Positions 36,276 to 49,267 of a stretch of DNA of 64,000 nt are shown here, one piece after another; within the stretch, counting starts at the first letter, position 1, and each line of letters opens with the position of its first letter. Origin of the DNA: Paragonimus westermani (lineage: Eukaryota; Platyhelminthes; Trematoda; Plagiorchiida; Troglotrematidae); assembly GCA_008508345.1 (NCBI GenBank), contig QNGE01000854.1:22682-86681 (forward strand), read 5' to 3'. Both the position numbers and the translations under genes were made by a program. Below the pieces are notes generated by a model. The model worked only from the letters and a program-made list of their open reading frames with translations. It was not told where the DNA came from and searched no databases.

Positions 36276-36680
36276 GGGTAACCTTCAGGTTAGGCTGACA
36301 ACTATCCAGGCGTTGTAATAGGTTATCCACCACCTGTTTAGATTGACTAAGTAATGATGTGTTGCTTATAAAACACTTGCAATAGGACGAGCTTACTGTT
36401 CCCTTAGCTAATTCTTCTTCTGTTCTCAGTATAAAATGGTGCGGCCTGATGGACCTCCGTTAACCACTCCATTTGCTCGCTGATGGGAAGAACGAACACA
36501 ACAAAATGTGGTATTCTCGGTGCACCGCAACAGAGTTTCCCTCAGAATATCGATCGGACGAAAAAGCGGAAGGCAATTCTTTTTGATGCGCCCACAAATA
36601 CAGTCAGTCGGCCCTGCTGCGTAGCATTCGAGACCAGCGATCAAATGTTTACGAGATGCATACGTTCACTAGCAAGATTG
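36276..36680 (-). pseudogene. Second, degenerate family A PLE RT fragment
   Basis: Frame 36644-36426 reads CICGRIKKNCLPLFRPIDIL, RETLLRCTENTTF, then GVVNGGPSGRTILY (motif B, normally GVAMGSPLGPIIAD). A shifted frame continues with SKQVVDNLLQRLDSCQPNLK. Alignment to the 34.9-36.1 kb copy is block by block, but the YVDD position reads KCFISN, so the catalytic Asp pair is lost. It lies 140 bp upstream in the same orientation, giving a tandem arrangement. Confidence 0.75.
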
Positions 36681-37904
36681 ATTTTGTCTGAGTTACTGAT
36701 CACTTCACAAGAATATTTTATTGGAATTTGTCAGAAACTTTAGTTTCACTGGAGGTAGAACTGTTAGTATGCAACAAGCCAACTTATTACACGAGAAGTT
36801 TTCCATCGCCAAAATCGGCTTAAACGATATCTCCTTCCTGTGAGACTTTATTGGGCCGTAAGGTTGAAGTGTTGGTTATCTACACGGTTTTAGAAGAATA
36901 TAGGTAATTCCATCAATAATCCGCAACTGCAACAGAAGCTGCAGCTGTTGGTTCATGCGACCCTCCAATTCAAAGACGTTGTCTACGTTGACTTTTCACC
37001 GAACTTTCGTTTAGTCATTCAATGCTGACAACACCTTCTACACATGCGTACCATTGTCTAAAATGACGACACCGAAACCCCTACCCGGATTGGGTTTTAC
37101 TACATTCTGTTCCACTGAGTTTTTTAATGATTACAGATATCGCACCTCAACCGTTGATGAGATAAATGGTAAACCCGTAGCACTACTACAATCCACCACC
37201 AACGCACGCCAGTACGTCTGTTGCCTGTTAGCTGTTTGAGACTGATTGAACTGGGCCATGTGACCATTCATTTTGAACAGTTCCTCCGTGGCCTTGCTGC
37301 ATTCGTGTGCTGGTATTGAGTAGTTTATTCTCACACCGGACGTCCGTTGTTCCCCGCTGTTACCCACCTATTCTACCGTACACCGTGCGAAAATATATAC
37401 AGCTAATACTTAAATTTACCTGACTGATATTGTATGAATGCAGGTGGTAGGGCAGACAAATACTCAGAGGGATTTCCAGACTGGGCTTCAACATAAACAT
37501 GCCATGGTACTTTATATTTAAGACCCGATTAATGCCTCTAGTTACAGTGAATTCAGATATACCGAAGAACGGTTCAGCATGTAATTCCTGGAATCCATTG
37601 GAATCGGCTTCCCAACAGGCCTCGTACGTGACCTTAGCAAACGATCAATATAAGCCCTACTTCTGTGATCGACGACTGTCACTCAAAGTAGGGAAAACAC
37701 CATACAATATCACAACGGCAAAATTTCGGCGATAGAAAGTGAATAGTAGTTCATTTAAAGCAAATTAGCCGGTCGTATTTGCGTATTTTCTACGCAGGCG
37801 GTGAAAATATATCTAGGGTTGTTGCTGCTCGTATTCGGTTGGACACCTCTTAACGGTCAGGAAGAATTGCTAATGACAGTGAGTTTGTTCTACGCATCAG
37901 GTGT

Positions 37905-38030
37905 GAAGCTGCATCTTTACAAATGCACGAACAGTCTTGCACTTCAAGCTAGCTGTAGGACACAGTGACTTGCGTGTCTCAGTGGGAAATTGTTAGTCTG
38001 AAGATTTAGAACAGTTGAGCTACTTTTTAG
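37905..38030 (-). repeat. Family A PLE 5'-region fragment
   Basis: About 100 bp resemble 34680-34800 in the same orientation (shared blocks around CTTGCA, TCTCAG, GGGAAAT). No coding block is identifiable. It probably belongs to the 5' part of the degenerate copy at 36.3-36.7 kb. Confidence 0.4.
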
Positions 38031-38189
38031 GGTACGAAGAAGGCGGCTAGGGCACAGAGAATGGTAGGTATACGCATAACTATCTGGAGGTAAGTGTTTT
38101 AAGGAATTGGAAGCATAGCAACAGATTTAAACAGCCAAGTGTTTGAGTCGTTTCACAACTAAAAAACACTCTTGTTGGATTGGTCTGCT

Positions 38190-38900
38190 GGACCCTTCTT
38201 CCATTCGGACTTAAAACCTAGCTGGCTATTTTTCAACCCTTGTTAAACGCTACACCGACTATGTGTGCCCACACTGACAATACTGCCCCTGGATGCAATA
38301 CTGACCAGCATTTGAAAACTTTGGACTCGTTGTTGAACAAGCTGTCGGATGTAGGTTTTCTTTTACAGAAAACAGAAACGTGAGTCCCAGATATCAAGTT
38401 TGAAATACTTTGGATTTAAGCTGTCAAAGTCAGGTCTACAACCACTAGAAGTGGACATACCAGCTCTATTCGAAGCACCATGCAGTTTAAAAGAGAGTGA
38501 GCTTAGGGCGTTTTCTAGGAATGGTAACACAGTTTTCTGGACGAACGCCTTTCATAGTGAAGCATCTTCACCTCGTTTATTGGACTGTGCGTAACGGTGA
38601 GTGCTGGTACTAGGCCTTGGTTCACAAGATAGCTTTCATCACAATCACACACGTTTTCATTTCACATGTATTCTGGGAAAACCAATCATACTCTGTTGCG
38701 CTGTTTCCTCATACGGTTTTGTTGTCGTATCAAGCTTCCGGATGGTGCATAATGGTTCACCTCATACTACTTGGGAACCCTGAAGGCATCAGAAAGGAGT
38801 TACTCACAGCTTGACCTGAAAGGCTTGATGTAAACCGGTTTCATTCGAACCTTCTCGTAAACACTTCATAAGCTCTCAAAAACCGGCGATCCACTGGTCT
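38190..38900 (+). pseudogene. Ty3/gypsy pol remnant (RT and RNase H)
   Basis: Readable order: LPFGLKT, stop, AIFQPLLNAT (motif B region), then DQHLKTLDSLLNKLSDVGFL (the helix after motif C), a shift, LKYFGFKLSKSGLQPL and a SELRAFSRNGN block (normally YLGF.LSK.G..P and LRSFLGMVN). Further on come a SSYGFVVVSSFRM segment (RNase H, normally ASPYGLGAVLSHR) and ERSYSQLDLKGL / RFHSNLL (normally YSQ.EKEALA, RFH.YL). The Y-x-DD catalytic block is eroded. Stops and at least two frameshifts make it dead. No LTRs, gag or integrase were found around it. Confidence 0.75.
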
Positions 38901-38904
38901 CAGC

Positions 38905-41900
38905 CTATCTAATGACAACGGCCAAATTCACTACACATTTTGGTGATTCAGTAACAGCGCTGACACATCAAGCTGGACATCATTACCGGGTATATCTTCC
39001 ATTGAATTTATCCACAAGAGATTGTGCATCTTATTCAACAGTTCAACCATTTTCCTATTACGTCGACCGATATGGAGCGACAACCAGACAAAAAACACCG
39101 TGTGAGACTTAGGCAAGTGATAGGTTGAGATAAGATGGCCAAGAGAGATACCTTGTAAGTTTACGTTTTTCCTACCCAGAACTACCAGATGAAGACCTTA
39201 AAACAGATGGCCGCTTGTAGCAGCACGTTTTGGGGTTCTGAAACCAGTATAGTCGTCTATTCTAAATAAACACTATGATACTTGTTCAAGTGACAAGTGA
39301 CATTGGGCCAATGGACAGATCTCCTGCTTTGTACCAAGATAATCAAAAGGCTGTCCCCAAGCTGGACAAAGTCACAGAAACGAATTCACTTTGGCTTTCT
39401 ACGCTAGGATAATGGTCGAATGATTTTATCGGTCGCAAATCCGTGTTCCGTCGGAACAGTCGAACGGATCAGCACGTTTCCACCGTCTATTGTTGTAGAC
39501 CCCATAAGATAGCCAACAACGGCTATTCACTAATAAGCCGTTACAATTACACAGAATAGGGAACTGTCGCACCTATTCTACGAAGGTTCGTGCTCAAAGG
39601 TTCAGGTTAGGTTACAACTACACAATAAAGTTAGACGTTTGTTCGAACCGGACATTACTCGTCGGCGTTCACCTACTAAAAGAAACATGACGACTCGTTA
39701 CTGCCACAAGTGCACACGGTAGATTGCGCGGGTTGTCTAGAAGATGGGTGATTGGTGCGAAGCTTATTGGATATTGTACACACGAAGGTGTCTAGTGTAG
39801 TAAAACAGTAGTATACGACAGCCACATACACTGAATCGTATAAAGCCTCCATGAGGCAGCTAGCGCCTTCCGTCAAATTAACCCCGTGCCGGCCTAAGTA
39901 TGAGCATCTTCCAGCAGACACGTATCAGGCCGGACAGCCTCAGGTTGCAAGATAAGCTGACTCTAAAACATCTGCTGTGGAGAAGCATATTTCGGTTACA
40001 AATGGACAATTTCATCTAAACTACCTCGTCCAACAATTTCCAGCTCTTGTTTTTGAATTATAAATGAATTCATAATTTGGTGAGTCCATTTTGAACTATG
40101 GACTGTTAGTGGAATTAAATGCTCTCATTTCGCTGGGATATAATAAATGAACGTTCACAAATTTGTTCACTATGTTCCGATCAAGCAATACGATAGTAAT
40201 GGTGTCTCTCTGTATTCAGTATTTTTACATGATTCACAATCGAACAAACAACTCGACAGGAGATGCACTGGGCCAGACGACCACTTCCACAAAGCCAACG
40301 TGTTCACAATGCATGGCTGTTTAGTGGTCAGCTGTAGTTACGTAAATTGTGATGAAAATCTGTCAGCACACCTCGAGCGGTAAGCCCAGGACACTTAATC
40401 AAGAAAGTGTCCACAAGCAACAGTAGGTTAGTGGATACCGATTCGTCACGCTAATGAACACATTGCCGCCTTTTATCCGTCGTCGAAAATTTGACAATCA
40501 GCCATAATTTTCATCATCCATAGTATACTTCGGATGCCGGAACTCCCGGTTAAGGATATCTTCTAACTACCATCCGAATTAACATACATATATCAGGTCA
40601 ACTGTAGATGGTCGGATATTCGCATTGGCAGAATGATTAGACAAATAAGTCAACTAATGTCTCGACATATTTCGAAGTGGACTGGAGGCCTGACAGGTCA
40701 AATCATCACTTCGCTTATGCAGAAACACATGAAACCGAGGACCATTTTGACGGTCGCTCAAAAATTCCGGATGGATACCACCTAGTAAACGATATCGAGG
40801 CTTCTCGAACTGTTTATGCGACTGACAGCAATTGGTTAAAATTCCCCCTAGGAGGCCCTTCCTAACAAAACTTGTACCCACCTCCCCTAAGCAAGGTGGG
40901 TTGAATGCCAGTTCTGTAACTGCCGCGGTAGAGAACTTTAATCATACCGTTTGTTTCCAGTATAGTTCCGTGTACTCTCTAAAGTAGGGACACTATCGGG
41001 TCATCAAAGAGAAATGTAACACATAGTTTTCCAGAAACCGGGTAAAGATTCTGATGTTGTCATCATGGACAAGGAGGGAGAAAACAGACATTGGTTTGAT
41101 GAAACAACAAGCATCCAAAGTTATTCAAACATTTAATAATTCTCATCGCTAAAAAGGGAATCGTAAGACGAGTGTTACTACTTGGATACACAGCTGAAAC
41201 GTAGCATAAGAAGATGAAATCAGTGGACATGCAAACACTCCTGATGGAAGAAGATCTAAAATTACACAAAGTTGCTGCATCTCTACGCCCGATTTCGTAA
41301 ATGAACAGTTTTGCCTGTCATAAAGTAGCTCGTTGGCTAGTAGGCATTTTGGATCCCGTCCGCAAAGTTTAATTCCCACGTTACCTGAAAGACATCACTA
41401 AGTTAGCAGAAACCTTGGAGCAGACTACCATGTGCACTTAGGTAATCGACGTTGATTCTGTATTTTCTATTAATGTTGACTTTCAGGAGTTAGTTGATTT
41501 TTAATTTGATTTCATCTCTAATCAGGGATTCCCCCTGATCCTCTCGAAAAATCTTATTCTACTGTGTACAATTCCCAGATCACATAAGTAAATGGGTATT
41601 ATACCAAAGTGAACTTGAAAGTGTTTTAATATCCACAATTGTTGCTCATTCTGCCTTGTTTATCAGTCGTTTGAATAACACTTATCCTAACCTGTCTTCA
41701 TCTCACAAAGTTGAATCGAACAACAGTTTGGCTTTTTGGGATTTTCATTATTGCACGCGTGGATGGCAATTAACGGCGCTCAGTTCACCTTGAAACATCA
41801 TGCGGTGACACACAACTTCGGTTTTCCAGCTCTCAATGTCTACAACTGTAGCCCCGTCAGGAGACTGTTTCAGCAAACCAGACGGATTTGTGCTCCTGAC

Positions 41901-43570
41901 GAATTGTAAACAGAACAGGAGATGTTGAGGAAAAAGAAACAGTGCCGTAAATTTATTGGGGCGCTTAAAATGAGGCAAACAAGAGAACTGAAACCCTTAC
42001 TTACAACTCAAAAGGTATGTATTCCTGTTTTTCATATTCCAAGCACATTCCGAGCACATCTGGCAAAAACCAAAGTTTGGACTTGAAGTTGGACTTATGC
42101 GCCTGTACATTTGTGTTTAGTCAAACCAAACAGGTGATCAGTTCTCCACAGTCGCGATCTCAGTTCGTCAGGCTCTTCTGTCTATTGTGCTTTGTACTGG
42201 CTTACTCGTAGTTACAGTAGCCTTTACATAGGCAGAAAAGATCGATAACTATCATAGGAAGTGGTCAAACACATACCGAATTGGCTGAAACATATGATAT
42301 CACACCAGGCTGAAATTAATGGACAGGCTGCACAAAATCGAACTTTAACGATTGCCAAGCAACCCATGATGTCAAGCCACTAGGTTGACCCAGCAACCTC
42401 GTTCAGGTAATCGTCGCCTATTGGAAACAGAACATACTGGCTATGCTTCTCCGAACTAATCATCCAGCAGTGTTTGCACAAAAGTGAAGGAGACAACCTA
42501 TCAAGTTGTCATTGCCTCGAATACGTGTGGTGTGTTTGTAAGCGTGTCTAGTCACTGGTTGTTTATACCTCTAGGGTCTCGATGACTCACGTTTTGCATT
42601 CACAACTTATGGGGGTAAACAAAACGGTAACATGCTGCAACACAAGCTTTGTTTCCGTTCTGCTAGACGATTTTTGTCCTTTGATCTACTGTCGAACAGT
42701 TCGATTTCTCATCGTAGACAGTTGACTACAGAATAGGCTTGTTATGAGAAACCGAAATGTGGAGAACCTATTGAAATGAAACGAGACAACAGGATTCGAT
42801 GACCCGTCAGCAAAATTAAGATTAGTCAAACGCGATTGATTATCTTTATCATTTTGCTGTTTAACTTTACTGCGCAACTCGGTTGGTTTGCAAAAACTTT
42901 GACAATGAGACGAACTGTCTCAATTATTTTGGAGAACTCTATTTAACCAAGACAGACTTAATCGAGTGTGCAGGTCTTTTCCGTTTAGGAAGGCAACTTT
43001 CCCTCATGTATCCGTTGGCAGTCAAACAATCCTAATAACAACCTGTTAGATGAGTACTTAAGTTTCATTTTATACATCTGGAGTCAAATATGTCTACTGG
43101 TTTCTAACCCTGTGTTGCCACACGGACGCCCACGAACTCTTCGACAGTCAGTTGTCGATCGCGGTCCATGATAACCATGTTATCCAGGATGCTGAAAGAG
43201 GCAATTGACTAATGGAACACAATGTAAAGGTTCGTGCTGTCTAGGCACATTGTGTTGTTGTAATGAGCAAATAATGCCACAGCTTTAATCGGTTAAGTTT
43301 AACCATCTCCTTGAAGATCTATCCAGACTGATTTGACCAAACTCAATCTTCTTCAAGCCATCTCTCTGTGACTGCTTCTACTGGGGTAGCACCTGGATTA
43401 ACGTACATGTTATTTACTGAATGGAGTCTTGTGCGATTTTGTTCAAGCTGTTCTCACTAATTACAGTAGGTAATAGAAGCCTCTTTCTGTTATCCAATTT
43501 AATGTGATGTACTACTCTCTTGCATAATAATTGTTGCTTTACTGCTGTTTGCTGTTCTGAAAAGAAGTTT
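38905..43570. other. No recognisable gene
   Basis: The RNase H/connection end of the gypsy remnant may extend a little past 38.9 kb, but is not readable. The only repeat noted is the 39-bp block at 40458-40496. A weak hairpin (AACGGCT / AGCCGTT) lies near 39.50-39.53 kb. The remaining frames are short and unrecognised. Confidence 0.4.
40458..40496. repeat. Inverted copy of the 39-bp PLE block
   Basis: Reverse complement of 34480-34518, 38 of 39 bases identical, with diverged flanks. It indicates a family A PLE scrap on the plus strand. Confidence 0.85.
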
Positions 43571-43574
43571 TATG

Positions 43575-43762
43575 TGGTTTCAATGTGATTTCGATTACAA
43601 CACTCCTGAGGAAGGCCCCCCGAGGTGGTTGAAACGTAGGATATTACAACTTGCTCGTAACGTTGTGTTATTCCCAATTTGTTTATCAATAACATGTTAA
43701 ACACGACGCCCAAACTGTTCAACTTCATTCGTACTAAATTTGCTGAGGATATCTTACAAGTT
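43575..43762 (+). ncRNA. Family B PLE terminal motif, hammerhead-like
   Basis: Core CTGAGGA (43607-43613), bulged A, stem II GGCCCCC/GGTGGTT with loop around CGA, GAAAC (43632-43636), then GTAGGATATTACAAC, where the expected GTH triplet is disturbed (GGATA). It is followed by the tail GTTGTGTTATTCCCAATTTG and CATTCGTACTAAATTTGCTG, shared with 54.85 and 16.37 kb. The left arm of the flanking inverted repeat is missing, so the copy is 5'-truncated. No PLE coding sequence lies directly upstream. Confidence 0.55.
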
Positions 43763-43764
43763 TC

Positions 43765-46600
43765 ATGTTGCTTAGCCTGCAAAACTTTCCATTTTAGCAT
43801 TTAGAACATTTTCTGATTGACCAATGATCTACAATCTTCTCCAAATATCTCTCTGGTTACCTGTGGCGCTATTTGGAGACTGCTTCACGAGTTTTGTGAT
43901 CAACCGATGCTGATGAGAAACTCGCAAAGTTTACCCATGATTGGCCTTTAGTTCTCACCAGCAACAGTATTGGACAACATGGCACTAACACTGACGTTGA
44001 TGTCTTAGCTTCTGTTACGAAACTCATGAATGCTATTGTTCAGAATACACTGGTTTCAGCAACGTTACCGGTGTTGTTCCCCCCAAATAAACGGAGCACA
44101 TCGTACGAGTCATTTACCGCGAGCCTTGTGAGATTATATTAACACGTTTACACGTTGTCCTCGTTGTTCACAATGCTGAACTTTACATTTGCACAGACAC
44201 ACTTCACTGTTTTATTATGCCGAGTATAGGCAGGTGGATTTCTTTTTACTAAGTTGTTCGCCTTGTAGAAACCACTTTGGTATTGTACCATATGATTGGT
44301 ATTAGAACACACGCCGTTTTATCGAAAACATTAGGTTTTTCGCTTCCAACCCATCGTGAGCTTGCCCATTACTCATGTCAGGTTTTACAGTCAACCCACC
44401 CGTCTTTCTTCATCCCGATCCAGTTCCAATATCTTTATGGGATACTGCGCAGATGAAAACTACTCCATGATCGACTTACCTAGAAAGTGAGACGGCAAGT
44501 GTAACCGAGTGCAATAGTTTATGACGTAATGCACATCTGTCCGTCTTGTTCTACTATTTATGCAGGGATAGACTTGTCGTCCATTTGCCATCCCGGGTCG
44601 TCTTAGACGGCCTCGGCTGGCTGCCTGCACCGGTTGACCATAGTCACCATGTTGAACGCGTGAGGATATACTAAATTGTTAGTGCCTGCCAGTCGGTTTG
44701 ATGACCATTCACAAGGAATACAAAATCGGGCAAATTCATTTGAGGGGAGAACTTTTTTAGGGAAAATTTATCCCGGGGCCTGAACAATTTGTCCTGGAAG
44801 AGTTCGTTCCCAGCACAATCCATATGATGAATTGTGGTAGCCTCGAAAATAACGAAAATGAACATACGTACCACGAATTACCAATGCGAGTGACTGTAAC
44901 GAAGAGATGTTATATAAACCAGGGTATTTATTGTTTGATTTGCAAGATATTTTGCCTTTCATGCGCTTCATATTTTGAGCCGGAATACCAGCACTCAACG
45001 CAACAAGACTTTCATCTAGACGTCCTGGGCAGTTTTACTCAGTCCTCTCAACTTGATCTCCTTTGTTACAGATTTTATCGACGTGCATCATAAGGACTGG
45101 TCCGAATTTCTTGAATTGTGGCGAGTTCCGCCTCCTATGCTGTCCATCATCGACCACTGGGGGAGTTATTCATCTGCCAGCTCGGTATTGCTTCATTCTA
45201 CTGAATGACATCCATAAAATGTTCATTCATCATTCGGTAACTTTTGGTGACATGGCCTTGCTGATATTTCTTGTACAGCACACGATGTTGAACACTATTC
45301 GGTGACGTTCGCTCCGGATTCCTCGCAAAAATGCTTCGTCAGTTGATTTTAACACAACGTGCCTCTGCACATACACACTATCTACGTCGTAAACGGGGAA
45401 GAGCTCTCTGTGGTCTAGTTTTTACGTTCGTGAGGTCAATACAAATGTCGCCACCTGTCAGCGTTGTAACCTTAAGAATACCGCATCAATGTCTTTGTTT
45501 GTCTTCATAGACACCAACGAGCACAACTTATCTAAGGAGCTACTGTTTCCGAACAAATCAAAAGAAGTGAATCATTTACGATCCATCGGACTTCCGTTGT
45601 ACTGATAACGAAGTCTTCGTTATACTGGACGTGAAAAACGGTTTCTCGATCTACATTAAGTTTAGCATCTTATATGCATTTGCGCGGTCTCAGCCTTTGG
45701 AAGAGACCTATTTGGTTTTCTGCTGGACTCGAAACAAGAACACGAGTAGCATGCCATGAATCAATAAGTTTCCAACCAGCGAAAGTGAACAGATTAAAAT
45801 GTCTTTTTTCTCAAAATACACCATCATTCTGAAACTGGCCGTATATCGTCCGTGAGTAAATTGGAAACAACGGCATTCTTTCCGAGATGCCTCAATAATA
45901 AAAATGTCGTTACCGGGTTTAATGATTCTCTCACTACAATGCTTCTCAAACTGTTTTTTCGGTAGTGGGGATTACCGTATTTGCTTGCACGCGATTGAAC
46001 AAACGCGTATTCAATGTTATTCAACAGCTGGGAATAGAGCACCGTTGTGCCCGTTTGGTTGGCAATCACTGAGCTATTCTTGCTACCCTCGTAATCATTA
46101 TATCACCTTCGTGGAAACCAATTACGGTATTCCTCTCGCCCCATCAGCTCTAAGGAGTGGATCGGCATTCAGTACATCTTTCAAAAAATAACTTATTAAC
46201 TGTGCTTTTCAGCACAAATCATTAGAAGGAGATTAATTTTGTTAGTCAGAACTATCTTACACAGCATTCCGTGGGCAATTTATAATGTAAATGAAATGGC
46301 AACTAGAAGCGTTGACACCTCTTAATGGTTTTCAATCCTAAACGGGATTTATACATACGGCAGCCACAAAGATTTGTTCACTTCGTGCCCTATAGAAACA
46401 ACCTGAAAAGCATCCTCCAACTCACTAATGTTCGAATGTCACAAGCTAAATGTATACCTGTTTTTCTAAAACGAAGTCAATCGTTTTATATGGGCATCTT
46501 ACTGGTTGTCAATTGTATGTGCAGGAATAACCCATTGTCTACATCTTCCACTAAATTTCCAATGTTTCTCCTACCTCATCAACCGCCCTATAGTATTCAT
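43765..46600. other. No firm gene; one candidate exon
   Basis: Apart from the candidate lectin-like segment near 46.03-46.13 kb I see nothing that I can name. Several frames of 70-95 codons lack domain signatures. Confidence 0.35.
46026..46191 (+). CDS. Candidate C-type-lectin-like exon start (weak)
   Basis: After a possible splice acceptor (TTATTCAACAG, ending at 46028) the frame reads GNRAPLCPFGWQSLSYSCYP. The pattern C-P-x-G-W-x5-S-C-Y is typical of the first disulphide loop of C-type-lectin-like domains. What follows (NHYITFVETNYG) would fit a continuing strand, but the WIGL region, the later Cys residues and a convincing donor site are not visible. It could be one exon of a host gene or chance. 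Confidence 0.2.
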
Positions 46601-46617
46601 CCAGATTGTATAGTTGA

Positions 46618-48148
46618 CTATACCATTTTCCATATCTGTTTCCATTTTAGGCACAAGATTTTCCATTACGTGCTAAAGCAAATCACTTTGGTGCATTAGA
46701 ATTTCCACCTTAGATTCTTGGACGTGTCGGCAAGAACGCGATTGGCCCAACTAACCGTAAGGGACGACCAATCTTAATTAGAGTGCCTCGCATTGGCTAC
46801 TTTGGTAGAGGAAGTGGTTTGGGTTAATCGAGGGGTGTCAACGGATTTGCTTAATGAGAACGGGGTTAGCGGCCAAAGTGGAGCACAGATCACCTGACCC
46901 TGTTCCTACTAATTCATCAAACCGCTGACCGTATTGGTTCCTTTGACAGGTAAAGGGTTGCGAGTGGTTAGGGGTGTCTGTGAATCTCACGTCCAATAGG
47001 CGTNNNNNNNNNNNNNNNNNNNNNNNNNNNNNNNNNNNNNNNNNNNNNNNNNNNNNNNNNNNNNNNNNNNNNNNNNNNNNNNNNNNNNNNNNNNNNNNNN
47101 NNNNNNNNNNNNNNNNNNNNNNNNNNNNNNNNNNNNNNNNNNNNNNNNNNNNNNNNNNNNNNNNNNNNNNNNNNNNNNNNNNNNNNNNNNNNNNNNNNNN
47201 NNNNNNNNNNNNNNNNNNNNNNNNNNNNNNNNNNNNNNNNNNNNNNNNNNNNNNNNNNNNNNNNNNNNNNNNNNNNNNNNNNNNNNNNNNNNNNNNNNNN
47301 NNNNNNNNNNNNNNNNNNNNNNNNNNNNNNNNNNNNNNNNNNNNNNNNNNNNNNNNNNNNNNNNNNNNNNNNNNNNNNNNNNNNNNNNNNNNNNNNNNNN
47401 NNNNNNNNNNNNNNNNNNNNNNNNNNNNNNNNNNNNNNNNNNNNNNNNNNNNNNNNNNNNNNNNNNNNNNNNNNNNNNNNNNNNNNNNNNNNNNNNNNNN
47501 NNNNNNNNNNNNNNNNNNNNNNNNNNNNNNNNNNNNNNNNNNNNNNNNNNNNNNNNNNNNNNNNNNNNNNNNNNNNNNNNNNNNNNNNNNNNNNNNNNNN
47601 NNNNNNNNNNNNNNNNNNNNNNNNNNNNNNNNNNNNNNNNNNNNNNNNNNNNNNNNNNNNNNNNNNNNNNNNNNNNNNNNNNNNNNNNNNNNNNNNNNNN
47701 NNNNNNNNNNNNNNNNNNNNNNNNNNNNNNNNNNNNNNNNNNNNNNNNNNNNNNNNNNNNNNNNNNNNNNNNNNNNNNNNNNNNNNNNNNNNNNNNNNNN
47801 NNNNNNNNNNNNNNNNNNNNNNNNNNNNNNNNNNNNNNNNNNNNNNNNNNNNNNNNNNNNNNNNNNNNNNNNNNNNNNNNNNNNNNNNNNNNNNNNNNNN
47901 NNNNNNNNNNNNNNNNNNNNNNNNNNNNNNNNNNNNNNNTAACCCAAACCACTTCCTCTACCAAAGTAGCCAATGCGAAGCACTCTAATTAAGATTGGTC
48001 GTCCCTTACGGTTAGTTGGGCCAATCGCGTTCTTGCCGTCACGTCCAAGAATCTAAGGTGGAAATTCTAATGCACCAAAGTGATTTGCTTTAGCACGTAA
48101 TGGAAAATCTTGTGCCTAAAATGGAAACAGATATGGAAAATGGTATAG
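46618..48148. repeat. 209-bp inverted repeat around assembly gap
   Basis: The left arm (46618-46826) and the right arm (47940-48148) are reverse complements, with two differences by eye over 209 bp. The left side continues another 177 bp before the gap, so the true arms may be longer. Similarity stops sharply at TATACC on the outside. Both arms contain a polypyrimidine stretch ending in TTTTAG, like a splice acceptor. I do not recognise the content. It is either a recent foldback or inverted duplication, or an assembly artefact that also explains the gap. Confidence 0.85.
47004..47939. other. Assembly gap (936 N)
   Basis: A run of undetermined bases. Apparent open frames across it are meaningless. 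It lies between the arms of the inverted repeat. Confidence 1.
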
Positions 48149-49267
48149 AAACGACAGTTTTGACACAGGGGAAAGTTCATATGGGGTGCAGTTAGTTGCG
48201 GTTTAATCGTCTGAATAAAGTGCTTCCCACTTGGTTTGATCGGGTTTGACTGAGGCTCGCTGGTGTTGGCAAAACGTAGTCCTCTGCCCACTTAACTTCT
48301 TACTGAAAACATTGCTTGAAGTTGGAAGTATACACTTAGTCGGTTACAGAGATAACAGGCATGACTACACTATACAAGATAAGAGTTACGTTATTGTCCC
48401 CGGCCAAAGTAGCTACTTGCGCGCCACATCCCAATCCCCGGTTGGCGCATTCGTCAATGCAAGGAGTTCTTCAGAAAGATCAGTTAACGTACACAGTTCA
48501 CACTTGTAAAACAATCCATCTGGTAGGATATGTGAAACTGTGATCTGTTTAATCTTCAACTGCAGGCAGCCAAAAATGGAGAGAACCGTTTAAATGTTTC
48601 AAACCTCGAAAACACACAAGTTGTTATGTGAACCGAAGAACACCCATGTAAGCCATCTCCACCTAAAACCTAGCAATTACTCGGCAGTGGTCATTAGATG
48701 GATCCTGGAACTCATTTTATACAGGGTCGATAAGCATTATTCTTCATGGAAATCCCGAAGTTTTCCAACATTCTTTCAGGAACCACTCAGCCTCACTTTA
48801 GGTCAATGCAGTCTGTGAAGCAATATAGGTTTCTCCACCAGAGTAGACAGAAGACACAGATCATGGCATAGAGTCGGTTGATTTATCATCAATCTTGAGC
48901 TTATACGCGTCGATAAAACTGCGTTTTGAATTTCTCTTGTTATTAGCTAAGTTTAAAGGATAAGTATCCTAATTTTGGTCTCAATGCAATTTACCTTATC
49001 ACTAACTCCCAATCTGTAGTTAAACGCTATTCAGTTGCACGTGCTTCTTCCAGACGTACGTGCTGTTAGATAGTTTGTCTTTACAAACATTTTTGACACT
49101 GAGCATCTTGGTAGCTCATGAGAATAGTGTTACTCCATTGTATTGAACCGACCGAACAGAGTGTTAGATGTTTGTAAATGAATAAATAGTATGTTGTAAT
49201 TGGAGCGGTCTATACGATAAGGTGGCTCAGAATATTAGTCAGTTTTTCGCTACATTGTTAAGAGTCT

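Noticed and set aside
44345..44660. Possible gypsy integrase C-terminus
   Set aside because: A few residues looked suggestive, but no block aligned convincingly in any frame.
46838..47983. Open frames of 320-380 codons across the gap
   Set aside because: They consist almost entirely of undetermined bases.
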